Translations under genes and position numbers: made by a program
Assembly (NCBI GenBank): GCA_016722505.1
Contig: JADKJH010000001.1
Location: forward strand, 682,001 to 746,000
Direction: 5' to 3'
DNA: 64,000 bases
Source of the DNA: Holophagaceae bacterium
Lineage (GTDB): Bacteria; Acidobacteriota; Holophagae; Holophagales; Holophagaceae
In this document: in pieces, positions 26,632 to 36,105 of the stretch
How positions within the stretch are numbered: the stretch's first letter is position 1
Layout: each line of letters starts with the position of its first letter
The notes under the pieces: generated by a model
Told to the model about the DNA's origin: nothing
Database searches by the model: none
What the model saw: only the letters and a program-made list of their open reading frames with translations

Positions 26632-27177
26632 TTATTCGCTGGTCAGCACAGCGTCTTCGGCGCAGGGACGATGGTGGTTGTGGATGATATCTAGTGCGCC
26701 ATCGTAATCGGCTTCGCAAGCCAGCTCCTGCACCAATTCGGTGTGGACCACGGTGCTGTTTTCATCGAGAACCACCAAGGCGCGCGCCAGGAGCCCCCTC
26801 AGTGGTCCATCCATCATCGTGACTCCGAAATCGCTGCCGAATTCTGGATGGCGGAAAGTGGAAACCGGCACCACATCGTTGATTTCCTCCGCTTTGCAGA
26901 AGCGGGCTTGAGCAAAAGGAAGATCCTGGGACACGCAAAGCACTACCATGTTCGGCACTTCCGAGGCACGTGCATCGAATGTGCGGACACCCTTTGCGCA
27001 GATGGCCGTATCGAGGCTGGGGAAGATGTTCAGGATCACGCGCTGACCCTCCAGGTCAACACTGGAAACCTCGCTCAGATCAGCTCGCGTGAGCGTGAAG
27101 GGCGGGCAGGGACGCCCGATGATGGGTAGTTCCCCGATGGTGTGGATCGGGCTTCCTTTGAATGTGAGCGTGGCCAT
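26632..27177 (-). CDS. tpx: Thiol peroxidase (atypical 2-Cys peroxiredoxin)
   Basis: The 181-residue protein reduces H2O2 and alkyl peroxides using thioredoxin. It has FPSLDTAICAKGVRTFD with the peroxidatic Cys, SQDLPFAQARFCKAEE with the resolving Cys about 34 residues later, and the GxLPxxGxPxPxF-like N-terminus. A GGAGG ribosome binding site precedes the ATG. About ten residues beyond the usual C-terminus are present (HHRPCAEDAVLTSE), adding one further Cys. Confidence 0.93.
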   Translation of the reverse strand: MATLTFKGSPIHTIGELPIIGRPCPPFTLTRADLSEVSSVDLEGQRVILNIFPSLDTAICAKGVRTFDARASEVPNMVVLCVSQDLPFAQARFCKAEEINDVVPVSTFRHPEFGSDFGVTMMDGPLRGLLARALVVLDENSTVVHTELVQELACEADYDGALDIIHNHHRPCAEDAVLTSE

Positions 27178-27218
27178 GGGAACCTCCGGAACGCCACCAT
27201 CGTACTCCTGATGTTCAT

Positions 27219-27247
27219 AAAAAAAGCCCCGGCAAAACCGGGGCTTT
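27219..27247 (-). terminator. Rho-independent terminator
   Basis: A perfect 10-bp stem (AAAGCCCCGG/CCGGGGCTTT) with a 5-base loop ends in a run of T on the minus strand. It follows the lipoprotein gene ending at 27265 and insulates tpx from it. Confidence 0.88.
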
Positions 27248-27264
27248 CCTGAATTGGCCCAAGA

Positions 27265-28080
27265 TCACATGGCGCAAGACGGAAGGAGTTTCGCCGTACC
27301 ATTGATGGTCACGGTGCCACAGGGCAGGCTGTGCACAATGGTGGCGGTCTTGGTACCCTTGGCCAGGTTGACGGTACCCGAGACTGGGTAGCAGCAGCCT
27401 GCGGCCTTGTCCCAAACCAGCGCAGTGGCTTGGGCGATGGAAGCGCTGACCGCATCGCCAGCTGCAGGCGTCATGGCCCAGGTTCCATAGAGTTTGCGCT
27501 GGCCCTGCGTGGACCAATCCGCCGTCATGGCGCAAGTGTAGGTGTACACCGTGGTTGTGGTGCCGTCGTTGAAGGCCTTTGTGAACCCGGGTTCAGCGGT
27601 GAGTGTGACCATCTTGGTGGCGGGATTACGCAAGTGGTCCTTGATCCCATTGATGGTCCAGGTCTTGCCGTCCTTGGTGCCTACGAAATTCTGATGATCA
27701 TGTTTCACTAGCAGCGCGCCATCCGCATTCCGAATCCAGGAGATCACCACCACACCGTTCCAAGTCCATCCGTGGGGGCCCGTGCAGCTGTTGAAGGTCC
27801 AGGTCACTGAAGAGGGCGTGACATTGCTGACTGTCACGCACGCCGGGTGGTCCGGCTGCACCATGCTGAGGGCCTCACCAGCCGCGATGGGGCCAGAGCC
27901 ATCCATCTCACCAGCCTGATTGGTTTCAGTGGTTTCAAAAGGGACAACCAGGGCCGCGGCTAAATCGGCATCGAGCTTTGAGGCAGCGGGGGGCGCCACA
28001 ATCGGATTGTTGCTTTGCCCTCCACAAGCCAGAAATCCAGCCAAAGTCAGAGGGGCCAGAGAGACAAGCCAAGTTCGCAT
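27265..28080 (-). CDS. Lipoprotein of unknown function
   Basis: The 271-residue protein has an AAGGAGG ribosome binding site and a leader ending in LAGFLACGGQ (lipobox Cys). The mature part is rich in Thr, Ala and Trp and looks like beta strands (WTFNSCTGPHGWTWNGVVVI and VTLTAEPGFTKAF), with Cys pairs that could form disulfides (the AAGCCYPVSG and SLPCGTV segments). I recognise no family. A strong terminator follows its stop. Confidence 0.6.
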   Translation of the reverse strand: MRTWLVSLAPLTLAGFLACGGQSNNPIVAPPAASKLDADLAAALVVPFETTETNQAGEMDGSGPIAAGEALSMVQPDHPACVTVSNVTPSSVTWTFNSCTGPHGWTWNGVVVISWIRNADGALLVKHDHQNFVGTKDGKTWTINGIKDHLRNPATKMVTLTAEPGFTKAFNDGTTTTVYTYTCAMTADWSTQGQRKLYGTWAMTPAAGDAVSASIAQATALVWDKAAGCCYPVSGTVNLAKGTKTATIVHSLPCGTVTINGTAKLLPSCAM

Positions 28081-28176
28081 TTGATCCTCCTTGTGGGATG
28101 CCCAACTGACCCCCTGGAGCCCAAAGGCGTTTAAGTGCCCGATAAATTTATTTATGGATGGACGGACCGCCTGGAA

Positions 28177-29067
28177 TCACCCGGGCAATCCTGATCTCAT
28201 CAACTCCTGGAAAGCTTCCGCGGCGTGGCTCAAGGGACGCTTGTCCACACTCAACAGATAAATCTTGCGCTCCAATTGGAGCTCCTTCACTGGGATCTCC
28301 TTGAGAATTCCGGTCCTCAGATCCTGATCCACGCAGACCCTTGGCAGGAACGCTACGCCCAGGCCGGATTGCACCATGCGCCGGATGCTTTCCACCGTGG
28401 GCATTTCGATATCCATGTTCAGGTGTGTTTTTTGTAGCTGAAAGGCCTTCATCACAGCGTCCCGGTAGGGTGACGCGACGTTATGCGCAACAAATGTTTC
28501 CGCTTCCAGATCCTTGATGAAAAGCATCTCCTTGTGGCCCAACCGATGATCAGGCGCCATGACACAAGCAAGGTGGTCCACGTAAAGCACCTGGGAATGG
28601 AATCGTTCATCCCCAGTGATGTAGCTCACCACGCCGAAATCGACATCGCCAGCCAGCAGCAGCTCTGGAACTTCGCTGGAGCGGCTACGCTGCACCACCA
28701 GTTTCACTTTTGGATAGGCACGGCGGTATTGGATCAGGTGCGGCAGCAAGTACAGGATCATGCTTTCGTTCGCGCCGATGACCAAACGTCCTGCGGCCTT
28801 GTTCCGCAATTCATCAAGCTGTGTGATGAGTTCGCGTTGAAGGTTTTCCTGGCGGCGCGCGGCCTCGAACACCACCCGCCCGGCATCCGTCAGAGCCAGT
28901 TCCCGCCCGCTGCGGTCAATGAGCGTCTCCCCGAATTCCGTTTCCAACCGTTGGATAGCCTGGGTGATGGCGGGTTGCGTCCGCCCCAATTTCTCAGCTG
29001 CGCGGGTGAAGCTCTTCTCCTCCATCACGACGAGGAAGACATTCAGGAGTGGTTTTTTGGGCAGCAT
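28177..29067 (-). CDS. LysR family transcriptional regulator
   Basis: The 296-residue product from MLPKKPLL has the N-terminal HTH FLVVMEEKSFTRAAEKLGRTQPAITQAIQ and a periplasmic-binding-like effector domain (GRLVIGANESMILYLLPHL to GLGVAFLPRV). A 56-codon upstream in-frame extension has no LysR character and was rejected. It is divergent from the AraC gene at 29256 with a 188-base gap that likely holds both promoters. The ligand is unknown. Confidence 0.9.
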   Translation of the reverse strand: MLPKKPLLNVFLVVMEEKSFTRAAEKLGRTQPAITQAIQRLETEFGETLIDRSGRELALTDAGRVVFEAARRQENLQRELITQLDELRNKAAGRLVIGANESMILYLLPHLIQYRRAYPKVKLVVQRSRSSEVPELLLAGDVDFGVVSYITGDERFHSQVLYVDHLACVMAPDHRLGHKEMLFIKDLEAETFVAHNVASPYRDAVMKAFQLQKTHLNMDIEMPTVESIRRMVQSGLGVAFLPRVCVDQDLRTGILKEIPVKELQLERKIYLLSVDKRPLSHAAEAFQELMRSGLPG

Positions 29068-29255
29068 GGGACATCCCCAGAATGGAGCATCAAGGCCACA
29101 CCGTGTGTCATGGCATGCGTTTTGGCCATTAATTTTTGTAGATGCTCGGCTAGAAGCCTGAGCCCATAGAATCAGAACTGGAAAAAAAGCCGACAGGCAT
29201 CGGCGAATTCTGCCATCCTGCCAAGGATGTTTCACTTTTCTTAGCGGTTTTTGCC

Positions 29256-30125
29256 ATGGACACCTTCCCTACCGATCCCCAGGACTGCCAGATTTTTTCG
29301 AGCGGGTCTCTGCGCCTGGTCGTCTTGAAGAGAGACCCCAGCCCGCCAAAAGCCGTCCCAAGCAAGGATGCGTGGACACTGATCCTTCCTACTTCCGCAG
29401 TACGCGTGTGCACTGGCGACGGGGACCGGGAAGAAGGCATCATCCGCCGCGGCGACTTGGCACTGCTGCTCCCAGGTTTCGGCCATACCCTGAAGCGCCA
29501 TCAACCCCAGCAAGGATTCGGGTTCACCGCCTTGGAGTTGGAAGGCCCGTTCCCTGAGCCATTGCTTTCCACCTTGCAGAGTCCGCCCAAGAAATGGCAG
29601 GAGCACACTTTTGCTGTGCTGCGAAGCCAGAGCTTGAAGCAACTGTTCCACATCTTCACGAGTGAGATGATGAACCCCGACGGCATTCAGCTCATGACCC
29701 GGGAGCTTTTTCAGATCCTGCTGGGCGCCGAGCTTGGACGCTTATCCGAGAAGGAGGACCGCAGCCGGTTCCCCTACCGTTTGAACCGCTCCACGCTTCA
29801 GATCGTGCTCGACCACATGGAGGCCCAGATCGGCCAGCCGAACAGCGTCCCGGAGCTGGCGAACATGGCTAAATGCACACCGGACCATTTCATCCGGTTG
29901 TTCCGCGAAGCCACGGGCACCACGCCGCACCAATATCTGATCGAACGCCGGCTGCAACGGGCCGTAAGTTTGCTGGCCGATGGCGAGCGCCCCTCGGACG
30001 TCGCGAAATTGCTCGGCTTTTACGACGCATCGGCCTTCACCCGCGCCTTCAAACATCGCTTTGAAGTGCCGCCTTCGGAATACGCCAAGGAATCCTACGA
30101 TCGGCAGTTCCCGAAAAAGGATTAG
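29256..30125 (+). CDS. AraC family transcriptional regulator
   Basis: The 289-residue protein has a cupin-like N-terminal sensing half (RRGDLALLLPGFGHTLKRH) and a C-terminal AraC double HTH: VPELANMAKCTPDHFIRLFR then PSDVAKLLGFYDASAFTRAF and the GxxPxEY-like VPPSEYAKE end. It is divergent from the LysR gene, so the two may share control. No target can be named. Confidence 0.9.
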   Translation: MDTFPTDPQDCQIFSSGSLRLVVLKRDPSPPKAVPSKDAWTLILPTSAVRVCTGDGDREEGIIRRGDLALLLPGFGHTLKRHQPQQGFGFTALELEGPFPEPLLSTLQSPPKKWQEHTFAVLRSQSLKQLFHIFTSEMMNPDGIQLMTRELFQILLGAELGRLSEKEDRSRFPYRLNRSTLQIVLDHMEAQIGQPNSVPELANMAKCTPDHFIRLFREATGTTPHQYLIERRLQRAVSLLADGERPSDVAKLLGFYDASAFTRAFKHRFEVPPSEYAKESYDRQFPKKD

Positions 30126-30234
30126 GGTGAGGATTGATGCCCGCGAAGGACCGCGAAGAAAAGAAAAAGGGCCGCGAATTCAACCAATGAATGTTCGCGC
30201 CCCTTCCTGATTGTTTTACTTCGCTGGCCGGTTT

Positions 30235-30387
30235 TTAGAACGGTTTGCACATCTTGCAAGCCTTGTAGCCAGCTTTCTGGACTTCGGCGACGCTGGCGAG
30301 CCTGGCCTTGTTGGCGTCCTTCATTTTCGCCACGGCCTTGCAATCTGCTTTATGGCAGAGCTTGGACCTGCCGCAAATAGCCGTCAA
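30235..30387 (-). CDS. Small Cys-rich protein (Ada/CxxC-like metal-binding pattern), TTG start
   Basis: This 50-residue frame runs from a TTG at 30387 and reads ICGRSKLCHKADCKAVAKMK, then AGYKACKMCKPF. The spacing of C-H-x3-C and a later C-x2-C after a K-A-G-Y-x-x-C turn resembles the Ada-type and DNA-uptake-protein metal-binding module (H-x3-C...A-G-x-x-P-C-x2-C). Its TTG overlaps the TGA of the upstream membrane protein (TTGA), which would give coupled translation. The start is weak and GGAGG lies too close, so this may be the C-terminal remnant of a longer exported protein. Confidence 0.45.
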   Translation of the reverse strand: MTAICGRSKLCHKADCKAVAKMKDANKARLASVAEVQKAGYKACKMCKPF

Positions 30388-30902
30388 TCCTCCGAATTGC
30401 CCGATTCATCACGCCGTGCCGGCAGCAGCCAGATCACTGCGAACGGCAATGCGACCAGGGTGGCGTAGAATGCCGGTTCCCATTTCAAGTGGTAGCCGAA
30501 CGGGTCACCTTTAAACCGTTGATGGTAGCCCCAGGATCCCAAGGCCAAGGTAAGGCAACCGGTGACCCAGAGCATCTGCAGCAGCCCACGGAACGCCGTC
30601 GATTTCTGTGGCTTCACCCACGCTGTAGCCAACAATCCCAGTGAAAGCAGCAAGATCAGCAGGTAGGTTGGGTGGGGCGCATCCAGGACGAATTTGCGGC
30701 CGCTGGGCGTGGGGTCCGGCGTATCCGGTTTGTGCGGGGTGGGAAGATCCCCAGGGGATACCGACAGGGTGAATCCGCTGGCCGACACTTGGTTTTCGTT
30801 GGGACGCCGACCTTGCGGCCCCGGGCAGCTCACCGTCATCCACGGCAGGAAAAATAGCACACCGAGCACCAGACCGTGGATGGAACCAAGCCAGCGTTTC
30901 AT
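30384..30902 (-). CDS. Small membrane protein, unknown function
   Basis: The 172-residue product from MKRWLGSIHG has a first membrane helix (LVLGVLFFLPWMTVSC), a loop of about 55 Pro- and Ser-rich residues, and three further helices near the C-terminus (YLLILLLSLGLLATAW, MLWVTGCLTLALGSWG and the final ATLVALPFAVIWLL). The motif LPWMTVSCPG near the first helix is seen in Acidobacteriota proteins I cannot assign. A longer in-frame start at 31082 overlaps the upstream gene and is not used. Confidence 0.55.
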   Translation of the reverse strand: MKRWLGSIHGLVLGVLFFLPWMTVSCPGPQGRRPNENQVSASGFTLSVSPGDLPTPHKPDTPDPTPSGRKFVLDAPHPTYLLILLLSLGLLATAWVKPQKSTAFRGLLQMLWVTGCLTLALGSWGYHQRFKGDPFGYHLKWEPAFYATLVALPFAVIWLLPARRDESGNSED

Positions 30903-31051
30903 GGGAACCCCAGGATGAGATTGGAACTGCCGTTTCCATATTGCGTTTGGCGCGAAGCATACCGTGGATCGAGGCGCTTGAACATGAATCACATCCGGTC
31001 GTGAATTTGCGCCAAGGGCCTCCACCCAAAGCAAAGCCGAAAACATGAAAC

Positions 31052-33295
31052 TCAGTAGTAGTACTTTGTCTTCTTCGTCCATTCGCTCTTGGGGTACCGC
31101 TTATGCAGCAGGTTGAAGCAACGCTTGGACATGGTCGTCATCTCGGTGCTTCCACACATCGGCGAACGCGTTGCGGCAATGACTTTGTGCAGCGCCTCCG
31201 GCAGTCGTGGGTCGTCAGGATGCGCTTCGGCGAAGGCCATTACCGCATTGCCGAAGTAGATCTGGGCCGCGGGGATTTTATCCAGGGCCGCGTGATCAGC
31301 AGTGGCCTGCTGAAGATCGGATGGTTTTAGAAAGCTCAGGCCATGCCCTGTTCCAGGTGTCTTCGCGTCGTCGCGGGATCCGCACCACCAATTGTCCCGC
31401 AGCGAATCGAATTCCTTCACATCGTAGGTGTTCGTGCGGGTTGTGTAATCCGTTCCCACATCGAAGCGCAAACCGGGATTTTCAAACATGAGCCGCACTG
31501 CTTCGAAACGCCGCTCCACCGGATCCTGGATTTCCAGGATGGACTGAGCCCTGGCCTTCAGCCTGTCTTCAAGTAGAGGCGTGAGCGCCGCCGCCTTGTC
31601 CAGGCGATCCAGCACGAAGGCCCGCATCCAGGCGCAGCGCGCGACTTCCGCGGCAACGGATTTCGGCAAGCTGGGGTTCTTCGCAACGGTCAGCAACTGG
31701 TCCAGGGTGAGATTGGCATTGATGGCATTGCCTTCGTTCCCAGAAAAAAACTGCGGGAATTCACCACTCTTCTCATCGGGTTTCGATATTTCCAATTCGT
31801 TTTCCGTATCCGTAGCCACAACAATGCTGGCCGCGAAAGGGATCCATTCCTCCAGCGACCCGGCCAGAGACCGCCTGCCGATCCGCAGGCGGTTCAATGC
31901 CCAAGTAGGCAGGTCCTTTCGTTTCAAGGCTGCTTCCAGCCTGGTTTTCTGGGTGGCAAGGGGAAGGGAGCCGAGCTCCAGCCAGATGAGCTGCCATCGG
32001 ATGGTGGGATAGGCCGGGGAGGTGGCCGGGACCTTCTGGGCGAGTGCCATCAATGCCTTTTCATCCGGATGACCTTTTGGCAACTTCGCCAAAGCAGCCA
32101 CCAACATCGAGTAGGACGCCTTGGCCTCTTTCAAGAAAGAAGCCCCATTCGCCTGCAGTGCATCTCCTGCGAAGGCATCGAGCCAAGCGCGCATGGATTC
32201 AGCGCGGGAATTGATGGGTCCGCCATGAACCTTTGAGATGGCTTTGTCTTTCTCGGCGGCTTTCTCGACCGTTTTCTCTGCCGCTTTTTCCGCTGCCTTT
32301 TCCGCACTGATGAGCCGCGTCATGGCCGCTCTGAATCCACCCCCCACCTTTGGCGTGGAGAGCTGCACCAATGCTTCATCCCGAAGCAATGCCGGCTCTG
32401 TCACGTGGCGCACCAGATCCCGATAGTTTTCGGCGGCATCATGAACATCTTCGGGCAGCAATTTGGATTTCAATGCGGTTTCCAGCAGGACCTGGGCTTG
32501 CAGGTAGGGACGCCTGGAGTCACCCGCTCCGCCCGCCGGAGCGGTGCTATACAGGGGTTTCAACGTGGCTTCCCGCACCCAGCAGCGCGCCTGCAAATAG
32601 AGGCCCCAGGATTGCCAAGGTGAGCCCTTGTCCAGGGAGATGGCCTGGAAGGCCTTGCGCGCATCGTCGAATTTCTCTACGTAAAACAGGGCGGCTGCGA
32701 TCTGGTATTCCCGCTCCGCACGCAGCCATTCCGGGCCTTTCACTACCGCTGGGACGACTGGCGAGGCGGTGGTGGAGGCGAATACCTGGTCCTGGCCCTT
32801 GATCCACTCAAGCACTTCGGGGCTCTTGCTGCCGTGGGACTTTGTCAATTCCTCCAGCTTGGCCGCCGCATGGATAAAGGCCCCTGCGGGAATGCGCACA
32901 TAGCTGTTGTAATCCTTGAGCTGAGTGAAAGGGTCGATCTTAGGTGGCTCGCCGCCCACAATCACCGTGCGGGCCTTGAGCCAAAGGTCCGGTTCAGGGC
33001 CGGGGCCGCCGCTGTCCACCTCTGGTGTTGTGAGCACCGCGGCTTGGGCCTCCTCATCCAGCCCCCAGCCCTCCATATGGCGGAAAGCGATGATCTGGTT
33101 TTCCTTCGATAAGGCCGGTCGCACGATACCGAGTTTTCCGGCTGCGAAATCCTTCATCGGCGTGTCCGGCAGTCCGATGTCGTCGAAGCGCGCCGTGGTG
33201 GCAAATGGACCACAGGCCAAGGCTTGCCGAACCAATAGAAGGGTCAGGGCAGCCGCGGGAATCACCAGGAGCTTGCGGAGTGTGCGTACGTTCAT
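31052..33295 (-). CDS. Large exported protein of unknown function with helical repeats
   Basis: The 747-residue protein has a signal peptide ending ALACGPF. The mature part is mostly helical and TPR-like: AALFYVEKFDDARKAFQAIS, a linker of repeated AEKAAEK units (near residue 345), RAWLDAFAGDAL, and the C-terminal SPMCGSTEMTTMSKRCFNLLHKRYPKSEWTKK segment typical of tetratricopeptide-like tails. The ACGPF start occurs in large secreted proteins of Acidobacteriota and Bacteroidota, whose role is unknown. Its ATG overlaps the TAA of the DUF3142 gene (TAATG), so the two are translationally coupled. Confidence 0.65.
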   Translation of the reverse strand: MNVRTLRKLLVIPAAALTLLLVRQALACGPFATTARFDDIGLPDTPMKDFAAGKLGIVRPALSKENQIIAFRHMEGWGLDEEAQAAVLTTPEVDSGGPGPEPDLWLKARTVIVGGEPPKIDPFTQLKDYNSYVRIPAGAFIHAAAKLEELTKSHGSKSPEVLEWIKGQDQVFASTTASPVVPAVVKGPEWLRAEREYQIAAALFYVEKFDDARKAFQAISLDKGSPWQSWGLYLQARCWVREATLKPLYSTAPAGGAGDSRRPYLQAQVLLETALKSKLLPEDVHDAAENYRDLVRHVTEPALLRDEALVQLSTPKVGGGFRAAMTRLISAEKAAEKAAEKTVEKAAEKDKAISKVHGGPINSRAESMRAWLDAFAGDALQANGASFLKEAKASYSMLVAALAKLPKGHPDEKALMALAQKVPATSPAYPTIRWQLIWLELGSLPLATQKTRLEAALKRKDLPTWALNRLRIGRRSLAGSLEEWIPFAASIVVATDTENELEISKPDEKSGEFPQFFSGNEGNAINANLTLDQLLTVAKNPSLPKSVAAEVARCAWMRAFVLDRLDKAAALTPLLEDRLKARAQSILEIQDPVERRFEAVRLMFENPGLRFDVGTDYTTRTNTYDVKEFDSLRDNWWCGSRDDAKTPGTGHGLSFLKPSDLQQATADHAALDKIPAAQIYFGNAVMAFAEAHPDDPRLPEALHKVIAATRSPMCGSTEMTTMSKRCFNLLHKRYPKSEWTKKTKYYY

Positions 33296-34068
33296 TAAAA
33301 CCTCAAGAATGTGTCATGCAGCGTGTGTTCGTCCCAGGGTCGATGATTGAAAACGTACACCCGGCGCCGGTGGAATAAGCCTCGGGGAATCCAGGGCAAG
33401 GGCTGCTGAATCGCCACACCAGTGGCGCGCCGCGCTAGGTCGTCGTGGAAATCTTGGTGGGAAGCCAGGCGCCGCCGGACGAACTCCGTGTCCGCACCCA
33501 TATCAAAGCACATGGGGACAGCCTCATCCACAGGCAGGCCCTTGATCCAGTCGTCAAAAAGCGCCCAGCTGGCCAGGGCGGTCATGGAGAGTGGCATATT
33601 CGGATCCATCCGCCGCCGCAGCTCCCGCAGAAGATCTGCGTAGAAGGAGCGCTCGGAGGCTTTCGCATCGAAATCGAGCTGGATGCCCTTCACCCCAGGA
33701 CGCAGTTCGTGGAGCACGATGCCAATGATCTGATCCCGCAAGGTGGTAGAAGGCTTCAAGCCTTTGGTGTGGTCCACTTCGATGCGCGTGACCGCCATGA
33801 GTTTAGTGGCAGCGGGAATCCGTAAAGGTTGCAGGCGCGGGGCGCGGACCAGCTGATCCCCATGCACCGTCAAGGTCTGGCAGAGGTAGGCCACGCCAAC
33901 CTTCGCAGGATCCAGGCTCCGCAGATCCTCCGGCCGCTCCCAGGCCCAGAGCATGAGTTTGGGGAACACGTTCATGCGCGGAGTTTCCCGCCGTCCGCAT
34001 GCCAAACACAGACCCAGGGCCAAACAGAAGATGGATCTAGCGGAATTGCGAAAATATCGAGGCAGCAT
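33295..34068 (-). CDS. DUF3142 lipoprotein
   Basis: The 257-residue protein has a leader ending LGLCLACGRR (lipobox Cys). The domain MLWAWERPEDLRSLDPAKVG, VKGIQLDFDAKASERSFYAD and SMTALASWALFDDWI matches DUF3142, which has a TIM-barrel glycoside-hydrolase-like pattern (the LDFD strand end is equivalent to a catalytic acidic pair). No activity is proven for the family. It is coupled to the 747-residue exported protein gene, so the two probably act together at the envelope. Confidence 0.75.
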   Translation of the reverse strand: MLPRYFRNSARSIFCLALGLCLACGRRETPRMNVFPKLMLWAWERPEDLRSLDPAKVGVAYLCQTLTVHGDQLVRAPRLQPLRIPAATKLMAVTRIEVDHTKGLKPSTTLRDQIIGIVLHELRPGVKGIQLDFDAKASERSFYADLLRELRRRMDPNMPLSMTALASWALFDDWIKGLPVDEAVPMCFDMGADTEFVRRRLASHQDFHDDLARRATGVAIQQPLPWIPRGLFHRRRVYVFNHRPWDEHTLHDTFLRF

Positions 34069-34158
34069 TCCCTTAGTTTATGCGCCCTCCTCCGTCAGCC
34101 GTTTATGGGAACCGCACATGACGGGAAATCGAATCGCACTGTCTTTTTCGTTGCTATT

Positions 34159-35769
34159 TCAAAGCCTCACAGTGGGGTGGAACATGGGTGGACGCCGCGC
34201 TCGGGTGATCTGCTCGAAAGCGAAGCCAAGGTTCAGGAGCATCCGTTCGCTCCAGGCGCGGCCAAAGAAAGAGAGCCCCATCGGGAGCCCGAATGCGAAG
34301 CCCATGGGCACAGTTAGGTGGGGATATCCGGCCACCGCCGCTGGGGAGGAACAGCTGCCGCCGCCCCCGCCGCCAATTACCAGATCCGTCACATCGGCCG
34401 GATTTCCGGTGGGCGCCAAAAGCGCGTCCAGCTTGTGCCTGTCCATGGCTGCGTCGATACCCTCGGTCCTGGAAAGGCGTCGGCAAGTCTCCAAGGCTTT
34501 GAGGTAGGCTGGCTCCGTGAGCGGTCCCTTGCCATCGGCCTGCTGAAGAATCTGCTGGCCGAAGTAGCGGAGCTCTTGGTCAGCATGGGCGTCGTCGAAG
34601 GCGACCAGCGCTTTGAGATCTTTCACGGCACCACCCCGCGCGGCTAAATAAGCGTGGAGATCCGTCTTGAATTCATAAAGCAGCACTTCGAATTCAGCAT
34701 CATCGTAGGCGCTGGTGGACAATTCCACTGGATCCACGAGTTCAGCACCTGCGGCCTTGATTGCTTCTAAAGCGGCAGTGAAGGCCTTCGCCATGTGCGG
34801 GTTCGAGCCCATGAAGCTGCGCACCACCCCCAAGCGCGCGCCTTTCAGGCCAGCTGGGTCCAGCAAGCGTGTGTAGTCCTCCACAGACTTGCCGCGGGAC
34901 GATTCCGTAATGGTGTCCTTGGGATCCCTTCCTGCCATGGCGCCCAGTAGGACCGCCACGTCCCGCACCGTGCGAGCCATGGGCCCCGCCGTGTCCTGGC
35001 TGTGGGCGATGGGGATGATGCCGCTGCGGCTCACCAGTCCCAGCGTCGGTTTCAGGCCCACGATGCCGCAGGCGTTGGAGGGGCTCACGATGGAGCCATC
35101 GGTCTCGGTGCCCACCGCCGCCGCGCAGAGGCTCGCTGCCACAGCCACTGCCGAGCCAGAACTGGATCCTGAAGGATTGCGGTCCAAGGCATAGGGGTTG
35201 CGAGTGAGGCCGCCGCGGCCGCTCCAACCGCTGGTGGAACCCTTTCCCCGGAAATTCGCCCATTCGCTGAGGTTGGTCTTGCCGAGGATCACGGCTCCCG
35301 CTTCGCGCAGCCTCTGCACAACGAAGGCATCGGCATTGGGCGCAGGCGCATCCAGGAGGGCCAGGGATCCGGCAGTGGTGTGCATCTGGTCCGCAGTATC
35401 AATGTTGTCCTTGATGAGGATCGGAATGCCGTGCAGCGGCCCTCGCGGGCCCTTTTCTTTGCGCTCCCGGTCCAGCGCCGCCGCGATGGCCAGGGCATCG
35501 GGATTCAGCTCGATCACCGAATGAAGCTTCGGTCCCGCCTGATCCAGGGACCGGATGCGCGCCAGGTAGCCTGCGACCAGCGCCTTCGAAGTCCAGCGCC
35601 CGGAAGTCAGTCCCGCCTGCAGATCGGAGAGGCTCAACTCTTCCATCTTGAGGGCGCCTTTTGCGGTCGCGCCACTCCGCAAAGGCGAAGCCGCGACAAA
35701 GACGCCCGCAGCTACACCGAAGTTCAGGAAATCGCGGCGTTCAAGACCCTGCTTTGAGGAAATGACCAT
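34159..35769 (-). CDS. Amidase-signature family hydrolase with Tat-type leader
   Basis: The 536-residue product from MVISSKQG (GGAG upstream) starts with a twin-arginine leader, LERRDFLNFGVAAGVFVAAS. The amidase signature follows: catalytic Lys in GIPILIKDNIDTAD, the Gly/Ser-rich NPSGSSSGSAVAVAASL with the cis-Ser, and the nucleophile region GTETDGSIVSPSN. Members hydrolyse amides such as acyl-amides or act as peptide amidases; the substrate is unknown. Export by Tat suggests folding before secretion. A Gly-rich stretch (LVIGGGGGGSCSSP) near residue 480 is unusual. Confidence 0.88.
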   Translation of the reverse strand: MVISSKQGLERRDFLNFGVAAGVFVAASPLRSGATAKGALKMEELSLSDLQAGLTSGRWTSKALVAGYLARIRSLDQAGPKLHSVIELNPDALAIAAALDRERKEKGPRGPLHGIPILIKDNIDTADQMHTTAGSLALLDAPAPNADAFVVQRLREAGAVILGKTNLSEWANFRGKGSTSGWSGRGGLTRNPYALDRNPSGSSSGSAVAVAASLCAAAVGTETDGSIVSPSNACGIVGLKPTLGLVSRSGIIPIAHSQDTAGPMARTVRDVAVLLGAMAGRDPKDTITESSRGKSVEDYTRLLDPAGLKGARLGVVRSFMGSNPHMAKAFTAALEAIKAAGAELVDPVELSTSAYDDAEFEVLLYEFKTDLHAYLAARGGAVKDLKALVAFDDAHADQELRYFGQQILQQADGKGPLTEPAYLKALETCRRLSRTEGIDAAMDRHKLDALLAPTGNPADVTDLVIGGGGGGSCSSPAAVAGYPHLTVPMGFAFGLPMGLSFFGRAWSERMLLNLGFAFEQITRARRPPMFHPTVRL

Positions 35770-35910
35770 GGAAGGCTCCGGGACATCCCGAGAGCATACA
35801 TCCAGCCCCGGAACCATTCACCGATGCAGAACGCGCCTCCGCCGATATTTCCTGGACAAGGGGTTGAGCCATCCACAGCCTAGGTTCTGGGTATTCTCCC
35901 GGAGGCGCCC

Positions 35911-36105
35911 ATGACCAAGTTTCTGCTCTGGTGCATCCTGCTGGTGCTGTGCTGGCCCCTGGCGCTGCTGGCGCTGGTGCTTTACCCATTCATCTGGCTG
36001 CTGCTCCTGCCCTTCCGCATCGTGGGCCTGACCGTGAACGGTCTGCTGGCATTTGTGAGGGCCCTGTTCCTGCTTCCGGCGCGGCTGCTGGGCGCTGGGA
36101 CCTGA
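35911..36105 (+). CDS. Small hydrophobic membrane protein
   Basis: This 64-residue protein with a GGAGG ribosome binding site is almost all hydrophobic, with two membrane segments (LLWCILLVLCWPLALLALVL and WLLLLPFRIVGLTVNGLLAF). It resembles small Acidobacteriota proteins of unknown function. Its stop abuts the convergent purL stop (no gap). Confidence 0.6.
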   Translation: MTKFLLWCILLVLCWPLALLALVLYPFIWLLLLPFRIVGLTVNGLLAFVRALFLLPARLLGAGT

